Positions 1-6,024 of a stretch of DNA of 6,072 bases are shown in pieces. Made by a program: the position numbers and the translations under genes. Source of the stretch: Dietzia timorensis (GTDB lineage: Bacteria > Actinomycetota > Actinomycetes > Mycobacteriales > Mycobacteriaceae); contig NZ_DYXM01000182.1 in the NCBI RefSeq assembly GCF_020742175.1, positions 1-6,072 on the forward strand, read 5' to 3'. The stretch's first letter is position 1, and every line of letters starts with the position of its first letter. The notes beneath the pieces are model-generated. The model made no database searches, was not told where the DNA came from, and saw nothing but the letters and a program-made list of their open reading frames with translations.

Positions 1-1349
1 TGGTTGTCGAAGAACAGCGCGATCCGCTCGCCGGCGCCGAGACGCCCGAGGTAGTCGATGTAATAGCCCTTGAGGTAGGCGAGGTTCAGGCGGTAGTCGT
101 CCCAGCGCACACGCCCGGGTTCGTCGAGGACGTCGAAGTTGAACGTCAGGTCGAGCGCGCGCGGTTCGTGCGCCGTCAGCAAGCGGCCCATCTCCACCCC
201 GACGCCGGGCGTCTCCCCGACCATTACGCCGACCGAGTCCTGGGGCAACGGGTCGCCGAGGCTTCCGTCCGCGCGTCGCTCCCGCACGGTGGATGACGCC
301 GGAGGATCCGCGTCCGCGCGCGTGAATCCGTTTCGGCGTAGCTCGGACAGGTACGCGTGCAGGTGCGGCCCGAAGAAGTAGTGCTCGACCCCGGTGAACC
401 CGATGAGCTTCCCGATCCCCGGGTTGCCACCAGGCAGGCCGGTCCGCTTGGAGATGTAGTTGATGACGTCGAGGCGAAATCCGTCGATACCCCGCCCGCG
501 CCACCAGCGGACGATGTCGGCGACCTCCGCGCGGACCGCCGGGGCGTCCCAGTCGAGGTCCATTTGCGAGGGCGCGAACAGGTGGAGCGTCCACCGCCCC
601 GCCTCCGGGATCCAGCGCCATGCGCTGCCCCCGAAGAACGAGGTCCAATTGTTGGGCGGTTCGCTGGGCGGGTTGCCGGACGTGCCGGGGCCGCCGCGCA
701 GGAAGTAGTAGTCGCCGTACGGTCCGTCCGGATCCTCGCAGGCGGCGCGGAACCACGGGTGTTCAGCGGAAGTGTGGTTGACCACGAGATCCAGGATGAT
801 GCGCATCCCGCGGTCGTGGCAGCCGGCGATGAGAGCGTCGAGGTCGGCGAGGGTGCCGAATTCGGCGGCGACGGCGCGGTAGTCGCGGATGTCGTAGCCG
901 GCGTCGTCGCCCGGGGAGTCGAAGATCGGCGAGAGCCAGAGGCAGTCGACGCCGAGGGCCGCCAGGTAATCGAGGCGGGAGGTGATACCAGGGATATCGC
1001 CGACGCCGTCGGCGTTCGAGTCCACGAAGGAGCGCGGATAGACCTGGTAGAACACGGCCGAATGCCACCACGGCGCCGGTCCGTCGACGGATGCGTGCGT
1101 GTCGTTCTCGGTGGGCAGCCGCGGCGCCGGGGTTCCCGGATGGTCGCCGAGGAGTTGCAGCAGCGAGTCCGCGAAGCCGGGGCCAAGCACAGGCCGGGCG
1201 AGGAGCGCTACCGCCCGCAGCGGGAGTCGGCGGATGAGCGGATTGTCCACCCAGCGGCGGTCGCGGCCGAGCTGGAGGAGCAACTTGTCGATGGCGTCGC
1301 GCCCGACGGGGTGGGCGTAGATTTCGCCGATGCTCGGATTGCTATTCAT
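1..1349 (-). CDS. GH13 alpha-glucosidase (oligo-1,6-glucosidase-like), 3' end cut by window edge
   Basis: Cytoplasmic glycoside hydrolase family 13 enzyme, expected to release glucose from the non-reducing end of short alpha-glucosides by a retaining mechanism. The 449 visible residues carry the family signature: a barrel start at about 92-120 (WWHSAVFYQVYPRSF), SPGDDAGYDIRDY at 145-157, region I DLVVNH at 187-192, region II GFRLDVIN with nucleophile Asp294, and region III VGE with acid/base Glu379. The window ends inside region IV (FFDN, 446-449), just before the expected His-Asp. Val295 after the nucleophile is the residue associated with alpha-1,6 preference in oligo-1,6-glucosidases; alpha-1,4 enzymes usually have Ala or Thr there. 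Region V reads QMDLD (262-266) rather than QPDLN. There is no signal peptide. About 90 N-terminal residues precede the barrel, which is unusual. The ATG at 1349 overlaps the symporter stop (ATGAATAG), so translation is probably coupled. Substrate is inferred. Confidence 0.93.
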   Translation of the reverse strand, partial: MNSNPSIGEIYAHPVGRDAIDKLLLQLGRDRRWVDNPLIRRLPLRAVALLARPVLGPGFADSLLQLLGDHPGTPAPRLPTENDTHASVDGPAPWWHSAVFYQVYPRSFVDSNADGVGDIPGITSRLDYLAALGVDCLWLSPIFDSPGDDAGYDIRDYRAVAAEFGTLADLDALIAGCHDRGMRIILDLVVNHTSAEHPWFRAACEDPDGPYGDYYFLRGGPGTSGNPPSEPPNNWTSFFGGSAWRWIPEAGRWTLHLFAPSQMDLDWDAPAVRAEVADIVRWWRGRGIDGFRLDVINYISKRTGLPGGNPGIGKLIGFTGVEHYFFGPHLHAYLSELRRNGFTRADADPPASSTVRERRADGSLGDPLPQDSVGVMVGETPGVGVEMGRLLTAHEPRALDLTFNFDVLDEPGRVRWDDYRLNLAYLKGYYIDYLGRLGAGERIALFFDN

Positions 1350-2748
1350 CGCCGCCCGCTCTCTCTCGCTCGCGCAAATCGGCGACGATCGTCGCGTAGG
1401 TGTCCTCGTCGAGAACGTACTTGCGCCGGACCATGATCCAGCTGGCGACGATGCCGAGGACGGGCACGCCGAACATCGCGAATTTGAACAGTGCGATGCC
1501 GCCGGAGTCGAGGTCCGCAGGCCCGTCGGCCTCGTTGATTCCGGAGACGATGAGCGTGAGCCCGACGATGCCACTCGCCGCGGCGCTCGCCGCTTTGTAG
1601 AGGAACGGCTGGAGGGAGAAGGTGACGGATTCGTTGCGGCGGCCGAGTTTCCACTGCCCGTATTCGACGCAGTCGGCGATGAACAACATGATGAGCAGCT
1701 GGATGTAGGCCTGCGCGAAGAAGATCGCGACCCCGGCGACGCCGATGATCACGATCGACGTACCTGCGGAGGCGAAGAGAATGTACCCGGCAGCGCATGG
1801 CACCGAGGCGAGGGTGAAGACCCGCCGGCGGCTGAGCCGCGCCGCGACGAAAGGGAACGATACCAGTCCCGCGATCTGCGTGACTCCGAGGATCGCCGCG
1901 AAGACCGCGTACATACCCTCGTCGCCGTATATATAGGTGAAGTAGTAGAGGCCGAACCCGGCGGTTGCGGTGAATCCGGTCATGAACAGGAACATCGCGG
2001 CGGTGACCCACAGGAGCTGGTCGTTACGCGCGATGACGGCGAAGAGCTCGGATAGCCGGGTGGGCGGCGGCGAGTCGGTGCCTACGCGTTGGCGCGTCGC
2101 GACGAGCGTGATCGCCTGGAACGCGAGCATGATCGCGCTGATGGCGACGGCGAATACGAGCCACGCGCGGGTCGCCGAGCCGAGCGCGTCTTCCAGCGCG
2201 CCCGTGATCGGGACGATGCCAATGACCACGGAGAACATGCCGATATTCGCGCATAGGCGGGCGACGACGCCGATCTTCTCGCGCTCGGTCTGGTTCCGCG
2301 AGAGCGCCGGGACCATGCCGTAATACGAGATGTCGTTGACCGTGTAGGCGATCTCCCACACGAGGTAGCAGGCGGTGAACGCAATGACGAACGCGGCACC
2401 TTCGAGGCCGAAGTCCGTGAACAGAAGCGCCGTGCCGAGCGCCCACGCGACCGCGCCGCTCGCGATCCACGGCTTGAACTTGCCGAAGCGGCTGCGGGTG
2501 TTGTCGACGATGAGCCCCATCACCGGGTCGTTGACGGCATCGAACACGCGCAGCACGACGAGCACGACCGTGACGGCGGCGAGCGTGGAATTCGTGAGGT
2601 CGAGGACCTCGGTGAGGTAGACCATGAGGAACATCGTGACCATCGCGGCCACCATGTCGCGGCCGAGGGTTCCCAGCCCGAAGCCCCAGGTGTTGCGCCG
2701 TGAGAGCGGCTCATCCTGGTCAGCCACATGCCGTGATTCCTTGGCCAC
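1342..2748 (-). CDS. GPH-family (MelB-type) cation:sugar symporter
   Basis: Inner-membrane sugar importer of the glycoside-pentoside-hexuronide:cation symporter family (MFS fold), about 12 membrane segments over 468 residues, normal length for the family. Visible hallmarks are the helix II block RVFDAVNDPVMG (67-78), where Asp70 and Asp74 match by spacing the cation-site Asp55 and Asp59 of MelB; the following cytoplasmic loop DNTRSRFGKFKPW (82-94); and the helix IV/loop block YTVNDISYYGMVPALS (135-150) with ER at 155-156. It is the first gene of an operon with the GH13 alpha-glucosidase, whose start it overlaps by 8 bases, so an alpha-glucoside is the likely cargo (inference). The given start is GTG at 2748. 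A second GTG at 2727 (codon 8) has AAGGAA ten bases upstream and may be the true start; the product would then be 461 aa. Coupling to H+ or Na+ cannot be told from sequence. Confidence 0.93.
   Translation of the reverse strand: MAKESRHVADQDEPLSRRNTWGFGLGTLGRDMVAAMVTMFLMVYLTEVLDLTNSTLAAVTVVLVVLRVFDAVNDPVMGLIVDNTRSRFGKFKPWIASGAVAWALGTALLFTDFGLEGAAFVIAFTACYLVWEIAYTVNDISYYGMVPALSRNQTEREKIGVVARLCANIGMFSVVIGIVPITGALEDALGSATRAWLVFAVAISAIMLAFQAITLVATRQRVGTDSPPPTRLSELFAVIARNDQLLWVTAAMFLFMTGFTATAGFGLYYFTYIYGDEGMYAVFAAILGVTQIAGLVSFPFVAARLSRRRVFTLASVPCAAGYILFASAGTSIVIIGVAGVAIFFAQAYIQLLIMLFIADCVEYGQWKLGRRNESVTFSLQPFLYKAASAAASGIVGLTLIVSGINEADGPADLDSGGIALFKFAMFGVPVLGIVASWIMVRRKYVLDEDTYATIVADLRERERAGGDE
2725..2742 (-). 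promoter_or_regulatory. Ribosome binding site and alternative GTG start of the symporter
   Basis: On the minus strand AAGGAA lies at 2742-2737, ten bases before a GTG at 2727-2725. No comparable purine-rich site precedes the GTG at 2748, where the nearest G-rich run (GGGG) is about 15 bases away. The shorter protein would begin MADQDEPLSRRNTW, still ahead of the first conserved GPH segment. I therefore think this start is at least as likely as the longer one. Confidence 0.5.
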
Positions 2749-2830
2749 GAGTGCCAGTGTGCCCCACGATGCCTACGCAGTTGCATGTTTAGCCACAAAC
2801 GATTAGCCCATAGCGCCCTGAATCTCGCGT

Positions 2831-2854
2831 CGGATTCTCCCTTCACGGATTCTC
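2831..2854. repeat. 9-bp direct repeat CGGATTCTC, two copies
   Basis: Exact copies of CGGATTCTC lie at 2831-2839 and 2846-2854, separated by CCTTCA (15 bases start to start). A diverged third copy (minus strand GAGATTCAG) lies just beside them, toward the sugar operon. The position between two divergent units makes tandem binding sites for a regulator plausible, but two copies of nine bases could be chance. Confidence 0.5.
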
Positions 2855-2855
2855 A

Positions 2856-2869
2856 TCTACATAAGTAGA
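2856..2869. repeat. Inverted repeat TCTAC-N4-GTAGA
   Basis: A perfect 5-bp dyad (TCTAC, ATAA, GTAGA) begins two bases after the direct repeat ends. It is about 40 bases upstream of the rightward promoter candidate, a usual place for an activator or repressor site. It is too short to be a terminator and no T-run follows. Operator function is inferred. Confidence 0.4.
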
Positions 2870-2910
2870 AGCAGATTGTTCTCGATTTCCGCAGCTTTAA
2901 AATTAAGTGT

Positions 2911-2938
2911 TTGCCTACGGCAACTCTTGAAATATAAC
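2911..2938 (+). promoter_or_regulatory. Candidate promoter of the secreted-peptide unit
   Basis: TTGCCT (2911-2916, 4 of 6 to TTGACA) and TATAAC (2933-2938, 5 of 6 to TATAAT) are 16 bases apart, in the most AT-rich part of the intergenic region. Transcription would start near 2945, giving a leader of about 120 bases. The -35 box is the left arm of a perfect small dyad, TTGCC-TAC-GGCAA (2911-2923), so a regulator could bind over the -35 box and spacer. Confidence 0.5.
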
Positions 2939-3067
2939 GATTCGGAAGTACCTATTTTCAATTCCCTTGTGGTCTGTTTACGTGTTCACCGCGAAGCCAA
3001 GATCCAGTTTCGTCGCGTTCGACCTCTCGGTAGCGCGGACAGCTATTCAAGGCGCGAAAGGCCACCT

Positions 3068-3625
3068 ATGACCTTTGCTCGGAAAACAGCCACCACGATC
3101 ATGATTGCCGCATTGGCCGTACCCCTCGGCGCCGGTGCAGCCACAGCGCAAGCAGCACCCGCGCCAGCAGCATCCTCGAACGCCGTCTCCAACTATTCCG
3201 ACACCGTCGATATCGACGAAAAGACACTTTCGGCGCTAAACGAGGCGCGCAAGTCCGACGATTTGCCCGCACTCCCGTCTGACACCGCAACTCTCGAGCT
3301 GAGCAATGACGGGACAGTGAAGGCCAAGGACTCCAGCGGCAAGTCGATCGCTGTTGAAGATAATCCCACGGACTTCACCGAACCTCAGCAGCCCGGCAAG
3401 CAAGGCGCTGAGCTCCGCGCCGAAGGTGGCGATTCGGTCATCAAGAATGCAGCCCAGGCGGTCGCAGGCTGCGCTGGCGGCGTGATCGGATACGACGCGA
3501 TCCTGGAGATTCTCGAGCGCAGGGTGTCGTATTGGACGTTCGTCAAGTGGCTTGGCGGAAAGATCGGCTGGGGTCTCGCGGTTTCGTGCGTTTCCGGCGG
3601 CGTGTCCGCGGCCATGGGCTGGTAG
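3068..3625 (+). CDS. Secreted preproprotein with Gly/Trp-rich two-Cys C-terminal domain; bacteriocin-precursor-like
   Basis: I do not recognise the family. The 185-aa product begins with a clear Sec signal peptide: basic MTFARK, a hydrophobic core to about residue 25, then ATAQAAPAPAA with likely cleavage near Ala29/Ala30. Residues 31 to about 118 are hydrophilic, acidic and Pro/Ser-rich, like a pro-region. The last 65 or so residues change character: Gly- and Ala-rich, hydrophobic, with Trp156, Trp161, Trp168 and a C-terminal Trp185. Only two cysteines exist, Cys135 and Cys174, and they could form a disulfide. A GG at 120-121 sits at the domain boundary. The ATG at 3068 is chosen because AAAGG (3057-3061) lies six bases upstream and the signal peptide starts there. 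A small membrane protein follows after two bases. A secreted antimicrobial peptide made from a larger precursor, as for propionicin F, is my inference; a non-toxic secreted or envelope protein is the alternative. Confidence 0.82.
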   Translation: MTFARKTATTIMIAALAVPLGAGAATAQAAPAPAASSNAVSNYSDTVDIDEKTLSALNEARKSDDLPALPSDTATLELSNDGTVKAKDSSGKSIAVEDNPTDFTEPQQPGKQGAELRAEGGDSVIKNAAQAVAGCAGGVIGYDAILEILERRVSYWTFVKWLGGKIGWGLAVSCVSGGVSAAMGW

Positions 3626-3627
3626 CC

Positions 3628-3834
3628 GTGTTCTTTCTCGTCGCACTGCTAGTAGCCGTCGCGTGGAGCGGGGCCCCGATATTCTGGGGCGCCACTCCAT
3701 ATTCATGGACTGCAATCTCCCAAGGCCTCGTATTCGGGCTAATCGTGGCGAGTATCGTGACCGCTCGTGGGCGGCGAGGCTGGCACCGAATCGGCAGAAC
3801 ACTCGCTCGACGCCCCCGGTACGACTCCCAGTAA
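3628..3834 (+). CDS. Small two-TM basic membrane protein; possible immunity or accessory protein
   Basis: Predicted 68-aa protein starting at a GTG two bases after the stop of the secreted-protein gene, so translation by re-initiation is likely; no strong ribosome site of its own is visible. Residues 2-20 (FFLVALLVAVAWSGAPIFW) and about 29-46 (AISQGLVFGLIVASIVTA) look like membrane segments. They are followed by a strongly basic tail with RGRR at 47-50 and RR at 61-62, which by the positive-inside rule should face the cytoplasm. The stop at 3832 is followed 22 bases later by the terminator, so this is the last gene of the unit. Small basic membrane proteins placed directly behind bacteriocin genes often confer self-immunity; that role is inferred from position only. 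The frame stays open upstream to 3532, inside the previous gene, but that part reads as Arg-rich out-of-frame shadow. Confidence 0.6.
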   Translation: MFFLVALLVAVAWSGAPIFWGATPYSWTAISQGLVFGLIVASIVTARGRRGWHRIGRTLARRPRYDSQ

Positions 3835-3856
3835 GACTCGAGAAACACGCCTGACT

Positions 3857-3894
3857 AGTGCGGCCATTCCCATTGAAATGGCCGCACTTTTCTT
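3857..3894 (+). terminator. Strong intrinsic terminator of the secreted-peptide unit
   Basis: A perfect 12-bp stem (AGTGCGGCCATT at 3857-3868, AATGGCCGCACT at 3877-3888) with an 8-base loop is followed directly by TTTTCTT (3888-3894). The T-run is only on the plus-strand side, so it serves the rightward unit; the reverse strand reads no T-run after the stem. Confidence 0.92.
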
Positions 3895-4041
3895 GCATCG
3901 CAGCCGTGAAAGAAGACGGATCGCAATCGATTCTTGGCGGCCATCCACGTTGTCGTAAAACTGGAATGCTCGGCCACAATAGAACCTCAGACACCTCGAT
4001 ACGACGTCTTCAATCAACACCGGACCACAAGATCTGCCGGA

Positions 4042-5034
4042 TCAGCTCTTGCTCACATGTGGATCATTGTCTGCGAATAATGATTTCTCGTGCCCACGCG
4101 ACTGAACTTTTTGCGGAGAGATCGGCACTTCCGTGGGCGTTTCGACCTCTACACCTGTTTCGCCCGATTCTTCACGGGACGACAGGGTGTTGCCGACGGT
4201 CGCGGCGATGACCGCCGCGACCGCGAGCCACTGCAGCGGGGTGAGCGCCTGGCTGAGGACGATCCAGCCGACGATCGCGGCGAATACGGGTTCGAGGCTC
4301 ATGAGCACACCGAATACAGGGCGCGGCAGGCGGCGAAGCGCGAGGAACTCCAGCGAGTACGGAACCAATGAACCGAGCACGCCGGTGAGCAGCGCCGGCC
4401 AGAGCAGGTCGGGCGACGTGAGGATGGCTTGGGCGCCGGAGAAGCCGGGGATCGCGTTAACCGCGGCACCGATGGCGAAAGCCACCGCGAGGCCGCCCAT
4501 TCCCGGCACCGTGTTGGACGCCTTCGCCCCGGCGAGGATGTAGCACGCCCACATCGCGGCCGCGCACAACACGAATCCGACGCCCATGGGATCGAGGGCG
4601 TCCGACGTCATGAATGAATTGAGCCCGAGGAGGCCGATGCCGGTGAGCGCCAGGAGGACCCAGCCGATGTCCGCGATGCGGCGCGAGAGTGCGGCCGCGA
4701 GGAGAAGCGGGCCGAGGAATTCGATGGTGACGGCGACGCCGAGCGGAAGGCGGGCGATGGCGGCGTAGAAGAAGCCGTTCATCGCGCCGAGGGTGACGCC
4801 GAGGAGCGCGACCGAAAGCCACGTTTGGCGATCCCACGTGCGGATGGATGGGCGGGATAGCGCGAGGAGGATGAGCGCGGCGACGGCAAGGCGCACGGCG
4901 GTGACGCCCCAGGAACTCGCATGCGGGAACAGCCCGTGGGCCACCGAGGCGCCGAGCTGGAGCGAGAAACACGAGCCGACGAGTAGGAGGACGCCGGTGC
5001 CGCGTTGGGGGTTCGCGAGTGAGGTTGCTGCCAT
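4042..5034 (-). CDS. EamA-family exporter, RhtA-like
   Basis: Inner-membrane drug/metabolite transporter with two EamA repeats and about 10 membrane segments, 330 aa. The RhtA (threonine/homoserine exporter) signature is clear in the first repeat: NGFFYAAIARLPLG (86-99), EFLGPLLLAA (105-114) and SRRIADIGWVLLA (117-129). The second repeat has GSLVPYSLEFLALRRLP (221-237) and FGVLMSLEP (241-249). The likely role is efflux of an amino acid or related metabolite, but the substrate is not determined by sequence. It diverges from the LysR-type gene 90 bases away, a common exporter-regulator arrangement. The ATG at 5034 is used; its ribosome site is weak. The last 45 or so residues (from about 285) are a hydrophilic tail beyond the usual end of the family. 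The DNA coding the tail is much less GC-rich than the rest (39 of 80 at 4051-4130, against 60 of 80 at 4201-4280). No terminator is evident after the stop. Confidence 0.93.
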   Translation of the reverse strand: MAATSLANPQRGTGVLLLVGSCFSLQLGASVAHGLFPHASSWGVTAVRLAVAALILLALSRPSIRTWDRQTWLSVALLGVTLGAMNGFFYAAIARLPLGVAVTIEFLGPLLLAAALSRRIADIGWVLLALTGIGLLGLNSFMTSDALDPMGVGFVLCAAAMWACYILAGAKASNTVPGMGGLAVAFAIGAAVNAIPGFSGAQAILTSPDLLWPALLTGVLGSLVPYSLEFLALRRLPRPVFGVLMSLEPVFAAIVGWIVLSQALTPLQWLAVAAVIAATVGNTLSSREESGETGVEVETPTEVPISPQKVQSRGHEKSLFADNDPHVSKS

Positions 5035-5124
5035 GACACCCAGTGTCGTTCCGCGCGATCGGTTAGTCTAGCGACAGTTTATAGAAGATATTTGTCAGTT
5101 CTACTTACATATTTTGGTGAGCTA
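5035..5124. promoter_or_regulatory. Divergent control region between exporter and LysR regulator
   Basis: This 90-base region has a sharply AT-rich core (about 5077-5115) in otherwise GC-rich DNA, as expected for back-to-back promoters and a LysR binding site. GACA (5073-5076) and TGTC (5093-5096) are arms of a short dyad around the core; this is weak evidence for an operator. TATAGA (5081-5086) and TACATA (5106-5111) resemble -10 boxes for the regulator, but neither has a well-spaced -35. On the minus strand TAGACT (5069-5064) is a possible -10 for the exporter. I cannot choose among them. Confidence 0.55.
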
Positions 5125-6024
5125 ATGGATCTGGATCTCACGCGGCTGAGGATGCTCCTCGAGCTGCAGCAGCGCGGAACGGTGACGCGGGTGGCCGAGG
5201 TGCTTTCGTACTCGCACTCGGCAGTGTCGCAGCAGCTCAAGACGCTCGAGCGCGACACCGGCTTCCCGCTGCTCGAACGCGCCGGGCGCAATGTGCGGCT
5301 CACGACACAGGGGCAGGTTCTCGCCGATTACGCTGGGCGGATCTTTGCACTCGCCGACGAGGCCGAGGCGGCAATGGCGAACTCTACAGATGAAGTGCGC
5401 GGGACTTTGCGTGTGGCGGGCTTCCAGACCGTGCTCGCTGCCGCAACGCCGTCGGCGCTCGACGCGCTGAGCGCGCGGCACCCGGACCTTCGGGTGGAAC
5501 TGACGCAGCGCGATATCGAGGAGGGGGTCAAGGGCCTCGCCTCGCGCGGCTTCGACGTGGTAATCGGCGAGGACTACCCCGGAGTTCCACAGGTGCCGAC
5601 CGAGGGGTTCGACGTCGAGGTGCTGTGGCAGGACACGATGCACCTGCTCTTTCCCCGGAAGGGACCGTATTCTGAGTTAACGCGCGGTCTCGACGCGCTG
5701 CGCGAGGCGCCGCTCGCAGTGGATCCGGAGGCGCACGTAATGGGCCGCTGGGTACGTGACCTGTGCCGTAGCGCCGGGTTCGAGCCGTCGGTGCGGTATT
5801 CGACTCCGGACCCGTTCCTCCAGATCCACCTCGTGCGTGGTGGGCATGCGCTCGCGTTGGCACCGCAGCTGATCATTCGGGACGGGGTGGATGGCGTGGA
5901 CGTGATCGACCTTCCCGGCCCGCCAAGGCGAACGCTGTGGACGGCGGTGCGCGCGGGAGCCGAGACGCATCCGGCCGTCATGGCATTCCGACAGGCGCTC
6001 GCCGGGCAGCGGCCGACGGGATGA
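5125..6024 (+). CDS. LysR-type transcriptional regulator
   Basis: Cytoplasmic DNA-binding regulator of 299 aa, normal family length. The N-terminal winged helix-turn-helix spans about 1-65: DLTRLRMLLELQQRGTVTRV, then the recognition helix around SHSAVSQQLKTLE (30-42) and the wing FPLLERAGRNVRLTTQG (47-63). A linker helix follows (about 64-88). The effector domain starts at VRGTLRVAGF (91-100) and ends with the typical GGHALALAPQLI block (239-250). The ATG at 5125 is chosen because conserved LysR sequence begins directly there; GGTGAG (5116-5121) precedes it at short spacing. The frame is open upstream to a TTG at 5092, but those 11 codons lie in the AT-rich control region. It is divergent from the RhtA-like exporter and probably controls it and itself in response to the exported metabolite (inference). 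The effector cannot be named from sequence. Confidence 0.95.
   Translation: MDLDLTRLRMLLELQQRGTVTRVAEVLSYSHSAVSQQLKTLERDTGFPLLERAGRNVRLTTQGQVLADYAGRIFALADEAEAAMANSTDEVRGTLRVAGFQTVLAAATPSALDALSARHPDLRVELTQRDIEEGVKGLASRGFDVVIGEDYPGVPQVPTEGFDVEVLWQDTMHLLFPRKGPYSELTRGLDALREAPLAVDPEAHVMGRWVRDLCRSAGFEPSVRYSTPDPFLQIHLVRGGHALALAPQLIIRDGVDGVDVIDLPGPPRRTLWTAVRAGAETHPAVMAFRQALAGQRPTG

Larger units (their letters stand above)
2749..3067. other. Divergent intergenic region between sugar operon and secreted-peptide unit
   Basis: This 319-base stretch separates two divergent units and has no gene I can support. It is much poorer in GC than the flanks: bases 2881-2940 contain 23 G or C of 60, against 40 of 60 at 1-60. 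It holds a 9-bp direct repeat (2831-2854), an inverted repeat (2856-2869), a promoter candidate for the rightward unit (2911-2938) and a leader of roughly 120 bases before the ATG at 3068. TTAGCC occurs twice, 14 bases apart, at 2789-2794 and 2803-2808. I could not find a convincing -35/-10 pair for the leftward sugar operon, nor a classical LacI-type CG-centred operator. Confidence 0.7.

Noticed and set aside
224..1186. Long minus-strand frame of 320 codons within the GH13 gene
   Set aside because: Low-complexity Arg/Ser/Thr/Pro product in a shifted frame of the GH13 gene, which has full catalytic motifs; typical high-GC shadow.
357..1436. Long plus-strand frame opposite the GH13 gene
   Set aside because: Antisense shadow rich in Val, Asp, Arg and Glu with no family motif; explained by the GH13 codon bias on the other strand.
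1330..2055. Plus-strand frame of 241 codons opposite the symporter
   Set aside because: Highly charged Asp/Glu/Arg product mirrored from the hydrophobic symporter coding sequence; antisense shadow.
2876..3067. In-frame upstream extension of the secreted protein from a TTG at 2876
   Set aside because: The extension would bury the signal peptide 64 residues inside the protein, crosses the promoter candidate, and the ATG at 3068 has its own AAAGG site at good spacing.
3236..3994. 252-codon minus-strand frame opposite the secreted-peptide unit
   Set aside because: It spans the terminator and both small genes, has no recognisable motif, and no promoter or ribosome site; the plus-strand reading has signal peptide, membrane segments and a terminator.
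5099..5107. TTCTACTTA shared between the LysR control region and the minus strand of 2862-2870
   Set aside because: A nine-base match between two AT-rich intergenic regions is expected by chance; no further similarity around it.
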